From Diprion similis (lineage: Eukaryota > Arthropoda > Insecta > Hymenoptera > Diprionidae), in assembly GCF_021155765.1 (NCBI RefSeq), contig NC_060114.1:16377501-16441500 (forward strand): a stretch of DNA of 64,000 nucleotides, read 5' to 3'. Position numbers and translations under genes: made by a program. The notes under the pieces were generated by a model. The model searched no databases. It was not told the origin of the DNA and saw only the letters and a program-made list of their open reading frames with translations. Shown piece by piece: positions 23,847 through 36,884 of this stretch. Position 1 is the first letter of the stretch. The number at the start of each line of letters is the position of its first letter.

Positions 23847-26841
23847 ATGAATCGACAGTTGTTTGTCGGGCCAATTATTCATTCCGACCCTCAGGGACGT
23901 CTAGATGTGCTACAACGAGCTGCGATTCTCGTCGAAAATGGAAAGGTAATTAATTAATCTTGAAGATTACTCAATTTACGCATGATTGCATCACCGCAAT
24001 CGGTTATTCAAATTTTACTGACTCGTCCCGCGATTTACGGAATGGCGTTCGAATTTTGAATTTGAGTGCGTTGTTTTGCTAGTCGGTTTTGACGATTGGA
24101 TAAAAATTTAGTAATAATAAGAGTAACAATGATAATAATAACCATTTACAAGCATCATATTATGGGAAAATTTGGTTTTGAGAGAATATGGGAGAAATGT
24201 TCGTTCAATGACAGACGATGTTTCGTAAATTATGTGGTAACCAGTTCAAAATATCCGTTTTTTCTGTTACACTTCAGCGCGTAATTCAAAATTATTTTCG
24301 ATGTGCACATCTATGGTCAGCTATGACACAGCATGAAATGAAGTACGGGATTTAACGACTAATCTGAACCGCTGCAAATCGCGAGCCATTTGCCATCGAG
24401 TCCAAACAATAAAAATAATTTATACTTCGCAAACGATAACGAGATTCGGATGTGAGAATCGGCCGAACACTAGTTGCTATACCAGTAGTTGATTTTTCTT
24501 ATCAGTATTTATGGTTATTTCGTTTTTTATGTCATAAAAACGACGATCTCAGTCCAAGGATGTGACAGTTATCGTTCTTTTTTTTCAATATTTCGTATGA
24601 GTTGTGATAAGATTAGAAATAAATAACTCGAAGCAGCTAGATACTTTGTTGATATTACAACTCTTGATTGTGTAACATGCAATGTTATGGGTAATCATTA
24701 TTAATTTTGAAATCGTCAAAGAATTGGTCGCCCTGTTTTACCTATGCAGAAGCTCTGTTTTACCCTGCGAACATTATATTTGACCAAATTCAAACAACAA
24801 AAAAAAAAAAAAAACTGAATAAAAGTGAATTCATAGTATCTGAAATTTTGTAATGGTATTTTTAAATCTTGGAATTCGGAAATAAGATCCGGTTCATGAG
24901 AAAATCTGCTTTGAGATTGAAAATTCGATTTAATAAAAGGAAAATTCCTGATGCGGTAATGATTTTCTTACACGCTTGGCTTCCGGCAACCAGATTACCA
25001 GTGTATCAGAGAATCCTAAACCAGGAGACGTCAATGCTGACTATGTCAGAGTCTTGAGCGCAGGCCAATTTCTAATCCCAGGATTTGTTGATGGTCATAT
25101 TCATGCGGCGCAGTTCCCAAATTTGGGAATTGGCTACGATAAATGTCTTCTAGATTGGTTGGAGACTTACACCTTCCCGTTAGAGAAAAAATACGTTGAT
25201 TCAGCATTTGCAGAACATGTGTACGAAGCGGTAGTCGTAAGTTGCCAGGATTTAAAGCAAGCACTTCATGAATGTTCATAAGTTCATTAATTCATCGGAG
25301 TTCTTACCTTTATTCATAGAAAAGAACTCTAACAATGGGAACTACTACAGCGTGCTATTTCGCATCCTTGCACACAGAGTCGTCTCTAATTTTGGCCAAA
25401 CAGGCTATAAAGTATGGGCAGCGATGCTTGGTGGGAAAGGTGAACATGAACCAATCGCGGAAAGATGGTTACTATGAAAGTACCGAGGAATCTATCGCCG
25501 GGACCACAAAGATGATCAAAGAAATTGCTGAATTAAATGTGAGAAAATAGACAAATAGAGAAATTGAAACAATTATTTCACTCTATGAGCAGATACTTTT
25601 ATAAATTTCCAGCGAAAAAAGTAATAAAAAATTCTATGAAATAAGAGAGTATTGAAGCGAAAAGTGAAGAATGGAAACTAAGAGAAAAAAAAATTTATAT
25701 TGCAGAGTTCATTGGTAAAGCCAGTAATCACGCCAAGGTTTGCCCTGAGCTGTGATATGGAGCTCATGACTGAGTTGGGAAAACTGGCGAAAGAAATGAA
25801 AGTTCATGTCCAGGTAATTAGATAATTGAATTTCAATCATGCACCTAAGTTTCTCGCCAGAATTGAAAAGCTTGAAAGATGAGTTCAACAATTAGTAATA
25901 TCATACCCTTCTCTGAAACTTTTTTCAGACCCACATTTCTGAGAATCTGGATGAAATAGAAGCTGTGACGACGACTTACAGGGAATATCCCTCTTACGCT
26001 GCTGTTTATGATGCCGCTGGCCTTTTAACAAACAAGGTAAATCTAAAGCGTGGAAACTCAACTTACCACGAATTATAACGCCGCTCATGAAAAATAATGG
26101 CATTTCATTTATTGATCCACAGACTGTATTGGCTCATGGAATCCACCTTGGGGATAGCGAACTTGCGCTCCTCAAAAGCCGAGGATCTGCCATCATTCAT
26201 TGTCCATCTTCAAATACTTGTTTGAGAAGCGGCCTATGCGATGTGCAGCGTTTGAAAGATCGGGGACTTAAAATTGGACTGGGAACCGGTAGGTTACATT
26301 CCATGCAGACCCTTTCTTTCCATTTTCAATGGAGTGAGGACCAAAGGACCAAATCCAGTAGGAAATGGGAATGACGAATAGGTACTTATTCAACTGTTTA
26401 TCATTCTTGATGCAGATATTTCCGCCGGAGATAGTTCTTGCATGCTGAATGCAATGCGAGCCGCACTTCAAGTTTCATATCATTTATCTATCCTTACACC
26501 TGGTTACACCCCACTGAACTACACGGATGTTTTCCATCTAGCGACATTGGGAGGAGCTACCGGTAAGTTTAAAAAAAAAACCTGAAGTTAACAAATTTTA
26601 CGATTTGCCTATTTTACCATAATCTCTGTTTCATCTTACAGCCTTGGCCATGCAGGATGAGATAGGGAGTTTTGTACCTGGAAAACAGTTTGATGCTCTT
26701 GTTATTGACTTAAACGGATCGAGCGGGCCACTTGACAATTTAATTGAATACAGCTTAGAGAACAGGCTTGAGAGGCTGATTCACTCAGGTGATGATCGCA
26801 ATATCGTCGAGGTTTATGTTACTGGTCACCGGGTGAAGTAA
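23847..26841 (+). CDS. GDA: Guanine deaminase
   Basis: Zinc amidohydrolase that deaminates guanine to xanthine in cytosolic purine catabolism. Eight exons give 429 aa: 23847-23945, 24994-25236, 25320-25538, 25706-25813, 25929-26036, 26123-26288, 26416-26562, 26642-26841. The start reads MNRQLFVGPIIHSDPQG, the typical small beta-sandwich part. Metal and catalytic positions are present: PGFVDGHIHAAQ (His68, His70), THISE (His225, Glu228), VLAHGIHL (His264) and GTDISAG (Asp315, split by an intron). NMNQSRKDGYYESTEES and LRSGLCDVQRLKDRG are also characteristic. The C-terminus EVYVTGHRVK closes the beta domain. Length is slightly below human GDA (454). The first intron is 1 kb, the rest short. The stop overlaps a GTAAGT word, so an extra 3' exon cannot be excluded. 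Poly(A) signal at 27001-27006. Confidence 0.95.
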
Positions 26842-27328
26842 GTGGATCTGGTACAATAATAGGAAATGAAAAAGATTTCATCTTAAAGGTATAATACACG
26901 GTTTAAAAATATGCACAATCCCAGCACATTTAATCAGTGAAATTTGGCAGCCTACTTTGTTAATAATAATTACTACGCATGTCTCTAGTTCTAAACGTGA
27001 AATAAAATTTGAAAACGAGATTTGTACAAGTTAAAAAAATTTGAACCAATGATTCCATCCTTTTTGTACTTTATTTCTTTAGCATAATTAATATTATGAT
27101 TGCGATGATAGTAATTATTCTTATTATACATCACTGTAACATTTTAATTCCTCTGAATTAAATAAACTTACTATGTTCCATTTTCCAAAAATCAATTTGT
27201 ATTTATTTGTTTTTCTTAATTTGCAATACTTGATTATTTCCTAGCTATTTCTTTTTGGTTTTTAAACCTTCTGTTTCCATTGTTTGTAAATAATGTTTCA
27301 AACAAAACATCCATGCAATGGTTACCTT
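26842..27328. other. Convergent 3' region of GDA and ACP1
   Basis: Contains AATAAA for GDA at 27001-27006 (plus) and AATAAA for ACP1 at 27202-27207 (minus), so the two transcripts probably end within about 200 bases of each other. No other feature is seen. Confidence 0.6.
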
Positions 27329-28268
27329 TCATTTGTGTTTTTCTAAAAATGCGGCTACTGACCTGACGCATTGTATGTAAGCTTTTTCAAATCCTTCCGA
27401 ATCACTGTCCTGTAATCAAGGAATAAAAAAAAAAAATTAAGATAGAATAAACACAGGAAATATCAAACGAAACATTGAAATCAAGTTTTTCATTTTTTCA
27501 AGAATACTGCCATTGAAATGAATAAATTTTGAGGAAACTAACATAGTAAGGATCTCTGATGATCAGTTCTTCCTCCGGATCGTATTTACCAAGAAGTTCA
27601 ATCACTGCGCGACTATTTGCTGGCCTAAGTCGTTCTAGCTCCCTTATATTATCTTCGTCCATTCCAAATATCCAATCAAATTTATCATAATCTGACTTAT
27701 TGATCTGAAATCAATATGAAAATATTACAAATAATCGTCAATGATAGATTCAAGTTCGTCCAAAATTCTCTAGTATCAAGTCCACCATTACGTGACACCG
27801 GCGAAGAGTTATAATCGGATAAATATGATCCAGAATTTTTTTGATAGACTTACCGGTCTTGCTTTATGAACATAATCGGTTATGCCGTGTTTCTTTAGCG
27901 TAGCAATTGCTCGATGATCGGGATTTTTCCCTGTGTGATAGCCGATAAGTGCAGCGCTTTCGACTTCCCATAAATCGTGGAGTTTTTTCCTCCTTATAAA
28001 GTCTGCGAATACGGCTTCAGCCAAAGGCGAGCGACAGATATTTCCTAGTGTAATATAAATTGTACACATTGATCAACGTGTTTTATCCAATTATTTTGCG
28101 TAAATTATTATCGACAAAATTTCTGGCCGAAATTCTTCCTTTCTTGCAATCAAAATGTAGAAGTGTATAAAATCGAAGTGCATTTATTAAGAAGTTGTAG
28201 GTTATGTTACGGTTTTAACATCGTGACTTACCCAGGCATATCATCAATACTTTCTTTTTTACTGACAT
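27329..28268 (-). CDS. ACP1: Low-molecular-weight protein tyrosine phosphatase
   Basis: Small cytosolic Cys-based phosphatase acting on phosphotyrosine; the insect members are known as primo. Four exons give 156 aa (human 158): 28232-28268, 27854-28044, 27543-27704, 27329-27409. Exon 1 (37 bases) encodes MSVKKKVLMICLG, supplying the catalytic Cys11; exon 2 continues NICRSPLAEAVF, completing the C-X5-R loop with Arg17. The general-acid loop DPYY has Asp127 and both tyrosines, split by an intron just before DSDSEGFE. GMDEDN and the C-terminal AFLEKHK also fit. The gene is head-to-head with RRP9, 358 bases between start codons. The ATG at 28069 is not the start; see rejected items. Confidence 0.95.
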
Positions 28269-28626
28269 GATAAACGTGTCGAGTGTTTTTGCTTTTATCT
28301 GTTTTTATTCAATAATTAAACTTTTACAAAGACGTTCGTTAATTTGAAGACAGTTGATAATGTTCGATTCGACACCTTCAAATGTTTTATCTTCTTTTTT
28401 TTTTTTTTTTTTTTTTACCATCATTTTTATCTCACGGAACAAACATCAGCGCCTCTAGCGACGATTGTCAAAACTATTACAAGACAGACGGAAAAAACGC
28501 TGGAGTTTCTGTTCTACACAATATTCTACAACCAATGTTCGAAAGTGTGAAGAGGAGGCCATGTGGCTTTTCGCAACAGTTTACCAAGAATTTGAAAAAC
28601 ATAATTACTATAAAATCAGATAGATA
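28269..28626. promoter_or_regulatory. Bidirectional promoter region, ACP1 and RRP9
   Basis: A 358-base spacer between the divergent ACP1 and RRP9 start codons must hold both core promoters. It contains a long T-run (about 28395-28416). No specific factor site was recognised. Short plus-strand frames here are chance. Confidence 0.5.
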
Positions 28627-31268
28627 ATGTCATTTTTTATAAGAAATAGTCGAGGTGGCGGTCCGCCCAAGAGAAAGGTAAATAAATCAGTAAATTCTAT
28701 GAACCAATCATTTAGCCGAAATTTACTTTTCGTAAAATAGGTTATACCTGCATACATGTTTGTATTCTTAAATCGCGTTACAAGTTGTTTAAATTTAATT
28801 TTGTTTTCTCACTTCAATCAAATCAATGATGCCAGATGAAATATTCGCATTACTCACGAATGGCTGTGAGTAGAATAATTCAAATGCAGGTGAAGATTCG
28901 TCGTTTTCCGAATATTCCTTGGAATCTCAATTAACATAAAACAGTAGACAGAACTACGTGATTTTTAGAGAAGAAAAGATATTTAAACAGTCCTCAATTT
29001 GTATATAGATCAATGGGAAAGTTGGCAAAAAAACATTTGAAGGTCCTCCCTTTAAAACAAAAAAAAAAGATGCAAGGAAGTCGACCCCAGAAGACGATGA
29101 GAGCATAGCGAGCAGCGATGAAGAATTTGCAGAGGAAAGGTATACGTTCAATAATTTTACAAGCTCTTATCATCATTTTGCATAGAACATCAGGTATTAT
29201 CAATTCTGTTTTAATTGATGAAAGTCTTTATCACGTACAAAATGAACTGCCAAAAACTTAATAAATAATTTATAAATCATGGCACATACATTTCTTCGCG
29301 TATCAAATCAAGTTCTCTGTATAATTATTTTTTTCTCAGAGAGAAGAAAAATCATATAGAAGAAGAGTCTGACGAAGAAGAAGATGAAACGGCACAAGAA
29401 AAACGTTTACGGCTTGCCAGAAAATATTTGGAAGAGATTGAGAGAGAAGGTCAGCATTCTTTATTTTCAATAACTGGCTATAAATTCAGTAAAACGATCG
29501 TTTACACCCTGTTCAATTTCAATTCTAGTTTCAATTGCTTAATTGAATATGGTTACAGAAAAAGATAGAGCAGACTTTGAGGAAGGTGCAGTGGCCAAAC
29601 GACTACAGGAAGAATATTTAGAGGATAAAGGTCGTTTGCGAAAAACTGTTGCAAGCAATTACACTGGACACAAAGAACCTTTTATGTTACGATGTAAAGA
29701 CCAAAAAAGCTCGATAACGTGTCTCTGCCTTTCCAGTGATGGGAAATCCGTTTATTCCGGTTCCAAGGACGGAACAGTCGTAAAATGTAAATCAGCCTGA
29801 TACAAGGATCATTTTATACCCGAGAAATTTATTGGAACACCAAATAATTACTCAATTCATTAATTTGCAGGGTCATTAACTGATAAAAAGAAGCTCAAAA
29901 TAATCAAGGGAAAAAGAAAAGGAACAGAAGGAATGAAATACATTCGATGCTTAGCCATAAGTACCGACGGTAAATTTTTAGTAAGTTTGAAAACAAGGAT
30001 CAACAGAACTCAAGATGCTCAACTATGCTAAAATCAGAGGGAACACGACCATTCTTTCTAAGTGTGATATTACTCTGTCAACAGGTTGCCGGTGATAATG
30101 GCTCTAAAGAAGTCAAGGTCTACTCTGGTGATGAATTGACGCACATTAAAAATCTTCAAGGGCATAGAGACAGAGTCAGCGGCCTGATATTCAGAAGGGA
30201 TACGCATACTCTGTATTCTGCTTCTGACGACCGCAGTGTGAAGGTCTGGAATTTGGACGATATGGCCTACGTTGAGTCGATGTGCGTTACAACTGAGAAT
30301 AACCAAATTTAATCCGCTATTTGTCTGTTTATTTAAGAATTCCAACTTGACTACCCGCCGAATCTGGTTGATGAGTTTTTAAACTGATTCTTACAAAATC
30401 AACAGGTTCGGACATCAAAATGGAATAACATCGATAGACGCGCTTTCACGTGAACGCGCTATAACGAGCGGAGGTTACGATGGAACGATTAGGATATGGA
30501 AAATAGTGGAAGAATCGCAACTGATTTTCAATGGTCATTCCGGTAGTATAGACGCGGTAAAATTAATCAATGAGGAGAATTTCTTGAGCTGCGGTGACGA
30601 TGGTCAACTCTGTGTCTGGGGATCGATGAAAAAGAAACCTCTATGTTCAGTGGCTGAAGCCCACGGTAAAGACGAAGAAAATGGAAGACCCATGTGGATC
30701 TCTAGCATAGCCACTCTGCTCAATACTGATCTCGTTGCATCCGGTACGATAATAGTAGATTAATGATGGACAAGGAATTTTTACTTTTAAATTGCAAGTT
30801 TAATGTAGTACAATCTATGGTGAGAACGATGGGAATATTCTAGAGTAAATAGGTGATGAAAAGTAGGAAGATTATTCGAAAAGCGATAATTAGGGAATTA
30901 TTCTATTTTCCCATACAAAATCTGTTCCTACTTTTTGATTCATTTAAATCCTTCGTTCTATTGTATAATGAATAATTTCATCACAGGCCTGAATTATACT
31001 AGAATGTTGTAACGCAGATATAGCTTCTATTTCAGGCTCCAGAGACGGAGTTATCAGGCTATGGCAGTGTGGAGAATCGTTCAGAAGCTTAACAATGCTA
31101 TTGGATATAAAAGTCGTCGGTTTCGTCAATTCTCTGGCATTCACACCAGACGGAAAATCTCTCGTCGCTGGAATTGGTCAGGAGCACAAACTGGGAAGAT
31201 GGTGGCGAGTGCCAGAGGGAAAGAATAGCATAGTTGTTATACCGTTAATAAGAAAAGATGAAAAATGA
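28627..31268 (+). CDS. RRP9: U3 snoRNP-interacting WD40 protein RRP9 (U3-55K)
   Basis: Nucleolar WD40 protein that binds U3 snoRNA box B/C and is needed for early 18S rRNA processing. Eight exons give 465 aa (human 475): 28627-28677, 29009-29139, 29340-29449, 29559-29786, 29871-29980, 30085-30281, 30406-30743, 31036-31268. The N-terminus is basic then acidic (GPPFKTKKK, EESDEEEDE), as in the family, followed by KRLRLARKYLEEIER. From about residue 145 come WD repeats: DGTVVKW, ASDDRSVKVWNLDD, GHQNGITSID with GYDGTIRIWK, GDDGQLCVWG, GSRDGVIRLWQ, then the conserved tail GQEHKLGRWWRV. AATAAA lies at 31273-31278, only five bases past the stop, implying a very short 3' untranslated region unless another site is used. 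Confidence 0.95.
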
Positions 31269-31591
31269 TGATAATAAATGTTTGTAAACCATTGTGAGAG
31301 CAGTTAATTCAGGCATTTTAAATCCCTCAATCATCGCTTTCCACAAAGAATCCTCTTCGTATGAACACGTCTTTTACAAATCAGAGATGTAGAGTTTTAT
31401 TTAATTTTTCGTATTCATTCGGTTTGTGATTAAAAACGAATTATTGGTGTTCAATACAGTCTTGATGGACCCAATTTTGAAAAACCCATTTCGGATGGCG
31501 TATAACGTGATATAACTTCTTCGGATAGTTCCCAGATATTCCGCTAGGTGGCCAACTATCGCTAAAAAGATGATCTGGTATTTGCCATAAT

Positions 31592-31997
31592 CTATGGCGG
31601 AACGTTCCACCAATAGAATTTCAGAACCAAGTTGAATTCAGCATCCCAATGGCGTAGACAGAAGAAAAAGTAAAGATTTCCCCAGATTTCCCCTATTTGA
31701 GAAAAAGAAACATCTTCGTTCCTAGTCAAGAAAGAATATTCGCGATGAAGATCTGATCGTCCGAATTTTACAATATCAAAGCACCGTGTCCCTCGATGAA
31801 ACGCGTGAATAAATCATGAGTAGACTTTAGAAATTCGCCAGTTTTTAAGTTTGTGGAAAAAAATTTGAAGGATTCGAAAAGCATTAACGGAATTTTTAAC
31901 AATCACAGTCACACTTACCAAAAGTAAACAATCCATCGATCACACACGGGACGCCGGCTTCTTTGTTATGTTTATGGAATCGAAACTTCGCTGGCAT
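31592..31997 (-). CDS. Candidate 79-aa protein, antisense upstream of WLS
   Basis: Two putative exons, 31919-31997 and 31592-31752, join in frame. The first has an acceptor-like CACTTTAG just before its ATG and a GTAAGT donor; it begins MPAKFRFHKHNKEAG. The second follows CGATCAG and is open to a stop, ending LKFYWWNVPP. I do not recognise the family. The second part is rich in aromatic residues, and other frames in the same stretch are also open for long distances, so it may be a decayed coding sequence rather than a gene. The ATG is only 80 bases from the WLS start on the other strand. Treat as hypothetical. Confidence 0.25.
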
Positions 31998-32077
31998 ACC
32001 TAAAGTGAAATAGAATAATAAACTATCAACGCGTAATTTAAACAAAAGATCCAACCTCGAGAACGAAATCTGCAATA

Positions 32078-35030
32078 ATGCAGGGCACTATTATCGAAAA
32101 TCTAAGCGGCAAGAAGCTGTCCGTTCTTGTATCGTTCCTGATAATCGGCCAGATTATTTGCTTCCTGATTGGCGGTTTGATAGGTAAGAATTCGAAGAAT
32201 AATTTTTCTGCAGATACTTAAATTCGGATTTACTTTGAGAAAAGAAAATTAAGCTCCGATCCCTGTCAACATCTGTCATCCGAATGTACGAGGGAAAAAC
32301 AGTGTAATACTCAAATCCTTTGTGTTTTTATCATCGTCTTACAGCTCCGACACCGGCAAGCAGTCAAAATATTCTCGGAACGCCGTGCGAAGACATTAGA
32401 GTAAACGGTTCAGAACCAGGCGGAGGAAAATGGTTTTATCCCCGTGGAAAAGGAGCCTGTATTTCAGTGGACAAAGGCGGCTTCGATTTGGATGATCATT
32501 ATCTAGCTCATCAAGTCGTTTACGCATTTCAGGTAACTTCGGAATGAAACGAAATAATTTCTAATCTACAAAACGGATAGTTTTACTTTCGCAGGTAAAA
32601 AATTATGAAGATCGAAAGACGTTGAATACGATTTCCAATTTTCTTTTTTTAAACTTGGAAGACTAGAGTAATCTTAATCTTATTAAACTTTAATTACAGA
32701 TGCCGATACCGCGGAATAACAGGCAGCTAGATTACTCGAGATGGCAACAAAACTTGATAGGCGTCTTACAAGTCGACATTATGTATCACAGCCAGATGGA
32801 AATTGGTACAGATCAATATTCTAGAACGTAAAAAAGTCAGACAGACGCGAAAACAATATCCGTCTATCTTCCTTGCTCTCCATGTTTTATCACTTATTAC
32901 TCGTACTCTATGTTCACGTAACCCGTGCAATAATGATCCTTCTTTTCTACTTAGTTCCGGGAACAAAGATTACCTTAGATGCAAAGTTGGCTTATCGAAA
33001 CAAGGGCGACCCTGACTATGCTTGGAAGCCGTACGCATTCTCTATAGAGGAGCGTTCATTGGATTGCACAATCGATCTTGTAAGTTGTTCGATAAGAACG
33101 GAGGAAAAGAGATTCTGCCTTATCCCTTTTACGTTTCTCTAACGCCTGTTATGTTGTATTTTGGATTTTAGAAAACGGACGATTATATATACAATTGTAG
33201 CGTTGTGCCTCTGTTTGAGCTGGGGTCGTTGTTCCATGACTATTATCTCCTCAACGTTCGCTTGCCTGCCGACACAGACAGAAATATCAACCAAGGCTTG
33301 GGCCATGTGACCGATTTATGGCTTACGGTAATATTATTCTTCAGATTCGTCTCGTTTCTTGTTATGATTTTATCTCTTCTATCTAGGTCATAAATCAGAA
33401 CGGAGGATTCACAAAAGTATGGGTCAGCTTGAAGACAATTTTCTTTCCAATAATAGTGTGCGTTCTTGCATGGTATTGGAGAAGAGTTCACATGCTTTCG
33501 AGATCTCCCGCTCTATTGGAATACATGTTGTTGGTGCTTGGTTCTGCGCTGACGTTTTTGAACAGTAAGAATCAAACGCCGTTGATAATCCAAATGTTTT
33601 TGAACTTCGTTTTTAATTCGAAAAACGATTTATATACGCTCTAATTTTTTGCCCACTATCTTGCGAACTTCTAGTGCCACTAGAGTATTTGACCCTTGCC
33701 TACGACATGCCGTTCATGCTTCTACTCGGAGACATTAGACAAGGAGTATTTTACGCCACTCTTCTGTCGTTTTGGCTCATTTTTGCTGGCGAACACTTGA
33801 TGGTGAGAAGTTTACTTTCACGTCTATATACTCTAAATATGCGTTTATTCCGAGACAAGAATTCTGAGGGAAAGTATTCCCATCATTTTTACACATTTTT
33901 TGCCAACATGGCTATCATTATGAGCTTTAAATGACTGTATATTTTTTCTTTTCATGTCGTCGCCGGCTGTCCCTTTAGGTCCAGGTGAGGAGACAGATCT
34001 TTTATACCTTGAAGTATCACAGGAATGACCAGCGTATTAAATATGAAAATTCTTGCAGGACGGCGACCAGCGCAACTCTCTTAAATGTTATTGGCGTCAT
34101 CTTTCGGCAGTGGGTGTAGGTTGCCTCTCTTTATTTGTGTTCGACATGTGCGAACGGGGAATACAATTGAGGAATCCGTTTTATTCGATTTGGGTAACAG
34201 ACATCGGAACAAAGCTGGCTGTATCCTTTCGAAAATACTATACATTTAAATGATATAAAACTTACGCGGTATTCCCGTTGCTCGACAAGAATTTTCGTCA
34301 ATTTCGTTCACTTTTTCCTTAACCAGATCATCGCACGGTCCTCAGTTATCGTTTATCATACTCGCTGGGATTTCCGCTGGGGTTTATTTGATGTTTTTGA
34401 CTTACATGATATGGAAAGTCTTCACGAATATTAGCATAAAGCGTGCTACTCTACCCAGCATGAGCGCAGCCAGGCGTTTACATTACGAAGGAGTTATTTA
34501 CCGCTTCAAATTCCTCATGATAGCTACTCTGTTGTGCGCAACTTTAACAGTTGTTGGATTTATTCTCGGACAGGTATAATAAGACTGCACTTCATTCAAA
34601 TATTTTAAACTGTACCTCACAGTAAGTAACGACGATAAATCACGGCTCTAATTTCTCATCTTAGATGGCTGAAGGCCAATGGAAATGGGACGAGGATTTG
34701 GAGCTGGAAATGACTTCGGCTTTCTTTACCGGCGTTTATGGAATGTGGAATAATTACATCCTGGCACTTTTAGTCCTCTACGCACCATCGCATAAGCAAT
34801 GGCCAATCGAAACATCCGGTTAGTAAATTGCGAATGTGTATGGAAAACATTTCGAATTCAATTTTACCAAAATTAAAAATTGCATAATACCCATCATTAA
34901 TCGTAATATTTTTATGGTTTTGTATTTTTCAGACAGTATTAGCGAGGAGATAGAATTCTCTCGACTACCGACGGACCCTAACGAGATGTTGTCTCTGACG
35001 GCATTTGCCGGTAAAACAGCGGTCGAGTAG
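32078..35030 (+). CDS. WLS: Wntless (Evi/GPR177) Wnt cargo receptor
   Basis: Multipass receptor that carries lipidated Wnt proteins from the ER/Golgi to the cell surface. Eleven exons give 542 aa (human 541): 32078-32183, 32345-32532, 32700-32805, 32955-33079, 33172-33327, 33387-33564, 33675-33802, 34059-34220, 34346-34573, 34665-34818, 34933-35030. The order is: [18 protein letters not shown] with the first transmembrane helix ([17 protein letters not shown]); a luminal beta-rich domain with [24 protein letters not shown] and YYLLNVRLP; then seven further helices with [55 protein letters not shown] and [19 protein letters not shown]. The C-tail carries [11 protein letters not shown]. The start places the signal-anchor helix near the N-terminus as in known members. 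All parts present. Confidence 0.97.
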
Positions 35031-36217
35031 AGAAACAGCGTTGCGCTAAGTTTAACAATTTTAATTCATATCTTTATTAATTATCCGAGAACAAAAGATT
35101 TAATTAATTTACCTGAGTTCTTCCAGGTTTATTTCATTGACTGTGACTCTAATCTCTGTATTACTAATTTTGCGGAAAACCAATTTCTCAATAGCATACT
35201 TTTTCGACGTTGAAAATTATGCCCAAGATTCATACAGTTTTCTGTTTCGATACTATACGCATACACTGATTAGTTAGATTGATATAAGCGATAATATTCC
35301 TCCACTGTCGATATAGCAATAGTATTTATTAAAAATAGTCGTGATAATTGTCTAATTAGTAGGGAATATATATTCAAGTAGAAACACTTACGAGGTCTGA
35401 ATGATAAAAAGACAATTGTTAAAAACTTTACAGAATCTCATTTTTTCTCTAACTGCGAAATTCGTTGTTTTTTTTTCTTTCATTTTTCTTCCGTTTGTTA
35501 CCTTTTTTTTACCTTGAGACTTTAAATCATGGAAAAGTAAAATAGACCGATAAGTTCATTAGGCTTGATACTTAAGATTTTTGAGAAAGCCATTTGTGTC
35601 TTTACTTTTTATACATCTCAGTATTATTGGGCATTTATTATCATTACTTAATTATCGACCTCGACTAAGTAAAATGCATTTATCCAGAAATGTAGACTTA
35701 ATATATATGTCAGTATTCAAAGTTCGTTTGTAAGTCAAGTATCGCGGCTGATCTGCTTAATGTTATCTAAGTTTTTACTTATATTTCTCGTTTATTTTGT
35801 GATTCCTCTTTTTTATTAATCACACCTTAGGCCCTGCAATTGAGGTATCTTAGAGATTCCTAAATTTATTTTTTCTTCTATTCTTATTTCGTAAAATTAG
35901 GCAATTTAGAGCCAAGCAGCTGTATTTTAAATAATTTTTTAACGATTAACATTTTCATTTGTCAATATACCAATTAAGGTCACGTTTGATGTTCCTTTAC
36001 TTTAATATGCTAAAATTATTACTAATGGTATCTAAATATGTGTTAGCTTTTAGCACGACAAAATGTAATAACACAGATATCATAATTCCTTCTGTTTGGA
36101 ATAATGTATAACTAGCGTTAGTGATTATCGTGAAATAGTATGATCATCGCTCAGAACATACACGTATAAAAATTTTTTATAAATTTAACTACAACTTTTA
36201 TATGTTCATATCTTTAG
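35031..36217 (+). other. WLS 3' untranslated region
   Basis: About 1.2 kb of AT-rich sequence without long open frames, ending at an AATAAA at 36218-36223. The length and the single signal suggest a long 3' untranslated region. Confidence 0.5.
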
Positions 36218-36223
36218 AATAAA
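36218..36223 (+). terminator. Poly(A) signal AATAAA of WLS
   Basis: Canonical AATAAA, the clearest one downstream of the WLS stop codon, about 1.19 kb away. Confidence 0.45.
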
Positions 36224-36884
36224 AGTATTAATGAACCATTAGCCATTCAATATTTCATATCAACATCCAAGCTGTTTCCTAAAAATTAATTATGAAATAA
36301 TTTTAATCAATTGTTTTCCGATCTATTTCACGTTGGTGTCATTTTATTTGCATCAAGTTCGAATGCATCTTGAAGTTGTGTTCAGTTGATATGTCAACAA
36401 CGGGTTAATTAATTGGATTCCAAATTAGAATCAAAATTCATGATGGGGCAGATTAATACGTTAAAACCGATTTTCCGACAATGAGAATAACTCATAGAGA
36501 TCTCTATGAAATAACTGGGCAATTTTGATTTATTCAATTCATTTGCCGCTCCGGACAAAAAACTTCGCGCACGCGTATTGAGTGGGCAATTTCCTCATCA
36601 TTAGCGATCAGAGATGCCGATTGGTGGCGTTCACTACATTTTGGAACCCGATTGGCTCAGGCATACACTTGCTACAGCAACTGCATGTGTAAGGAATCCG
36701 CTTACACAGTGAGGATCCTTACGCGCGAATAGGTCAAACTTGTAAAATATCGTCGATTACCCAGAATTCAATCGTGATTTAATGTATGTATATACATAAT
36801 ATACATAAAAGTCCTCTTTCATGATGCGAAAACATTTGTTATTGACTGTCAAAGCTTGAACTTACAAAACAAAATCTTACTCAC

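Noticed and set aside
27809-28069. ACP1 starting at the ATG at 28069, which would place Thr where the catalytic Cys should be
   Set aside because: The bases before GNICRSP end in a splice acceptor (ACACTAG). A 37-base upstream exon (28232-28268) with a GTAAG donor supplies MSVKKKVLMICLG in frame, restoring the catalytic Cys.
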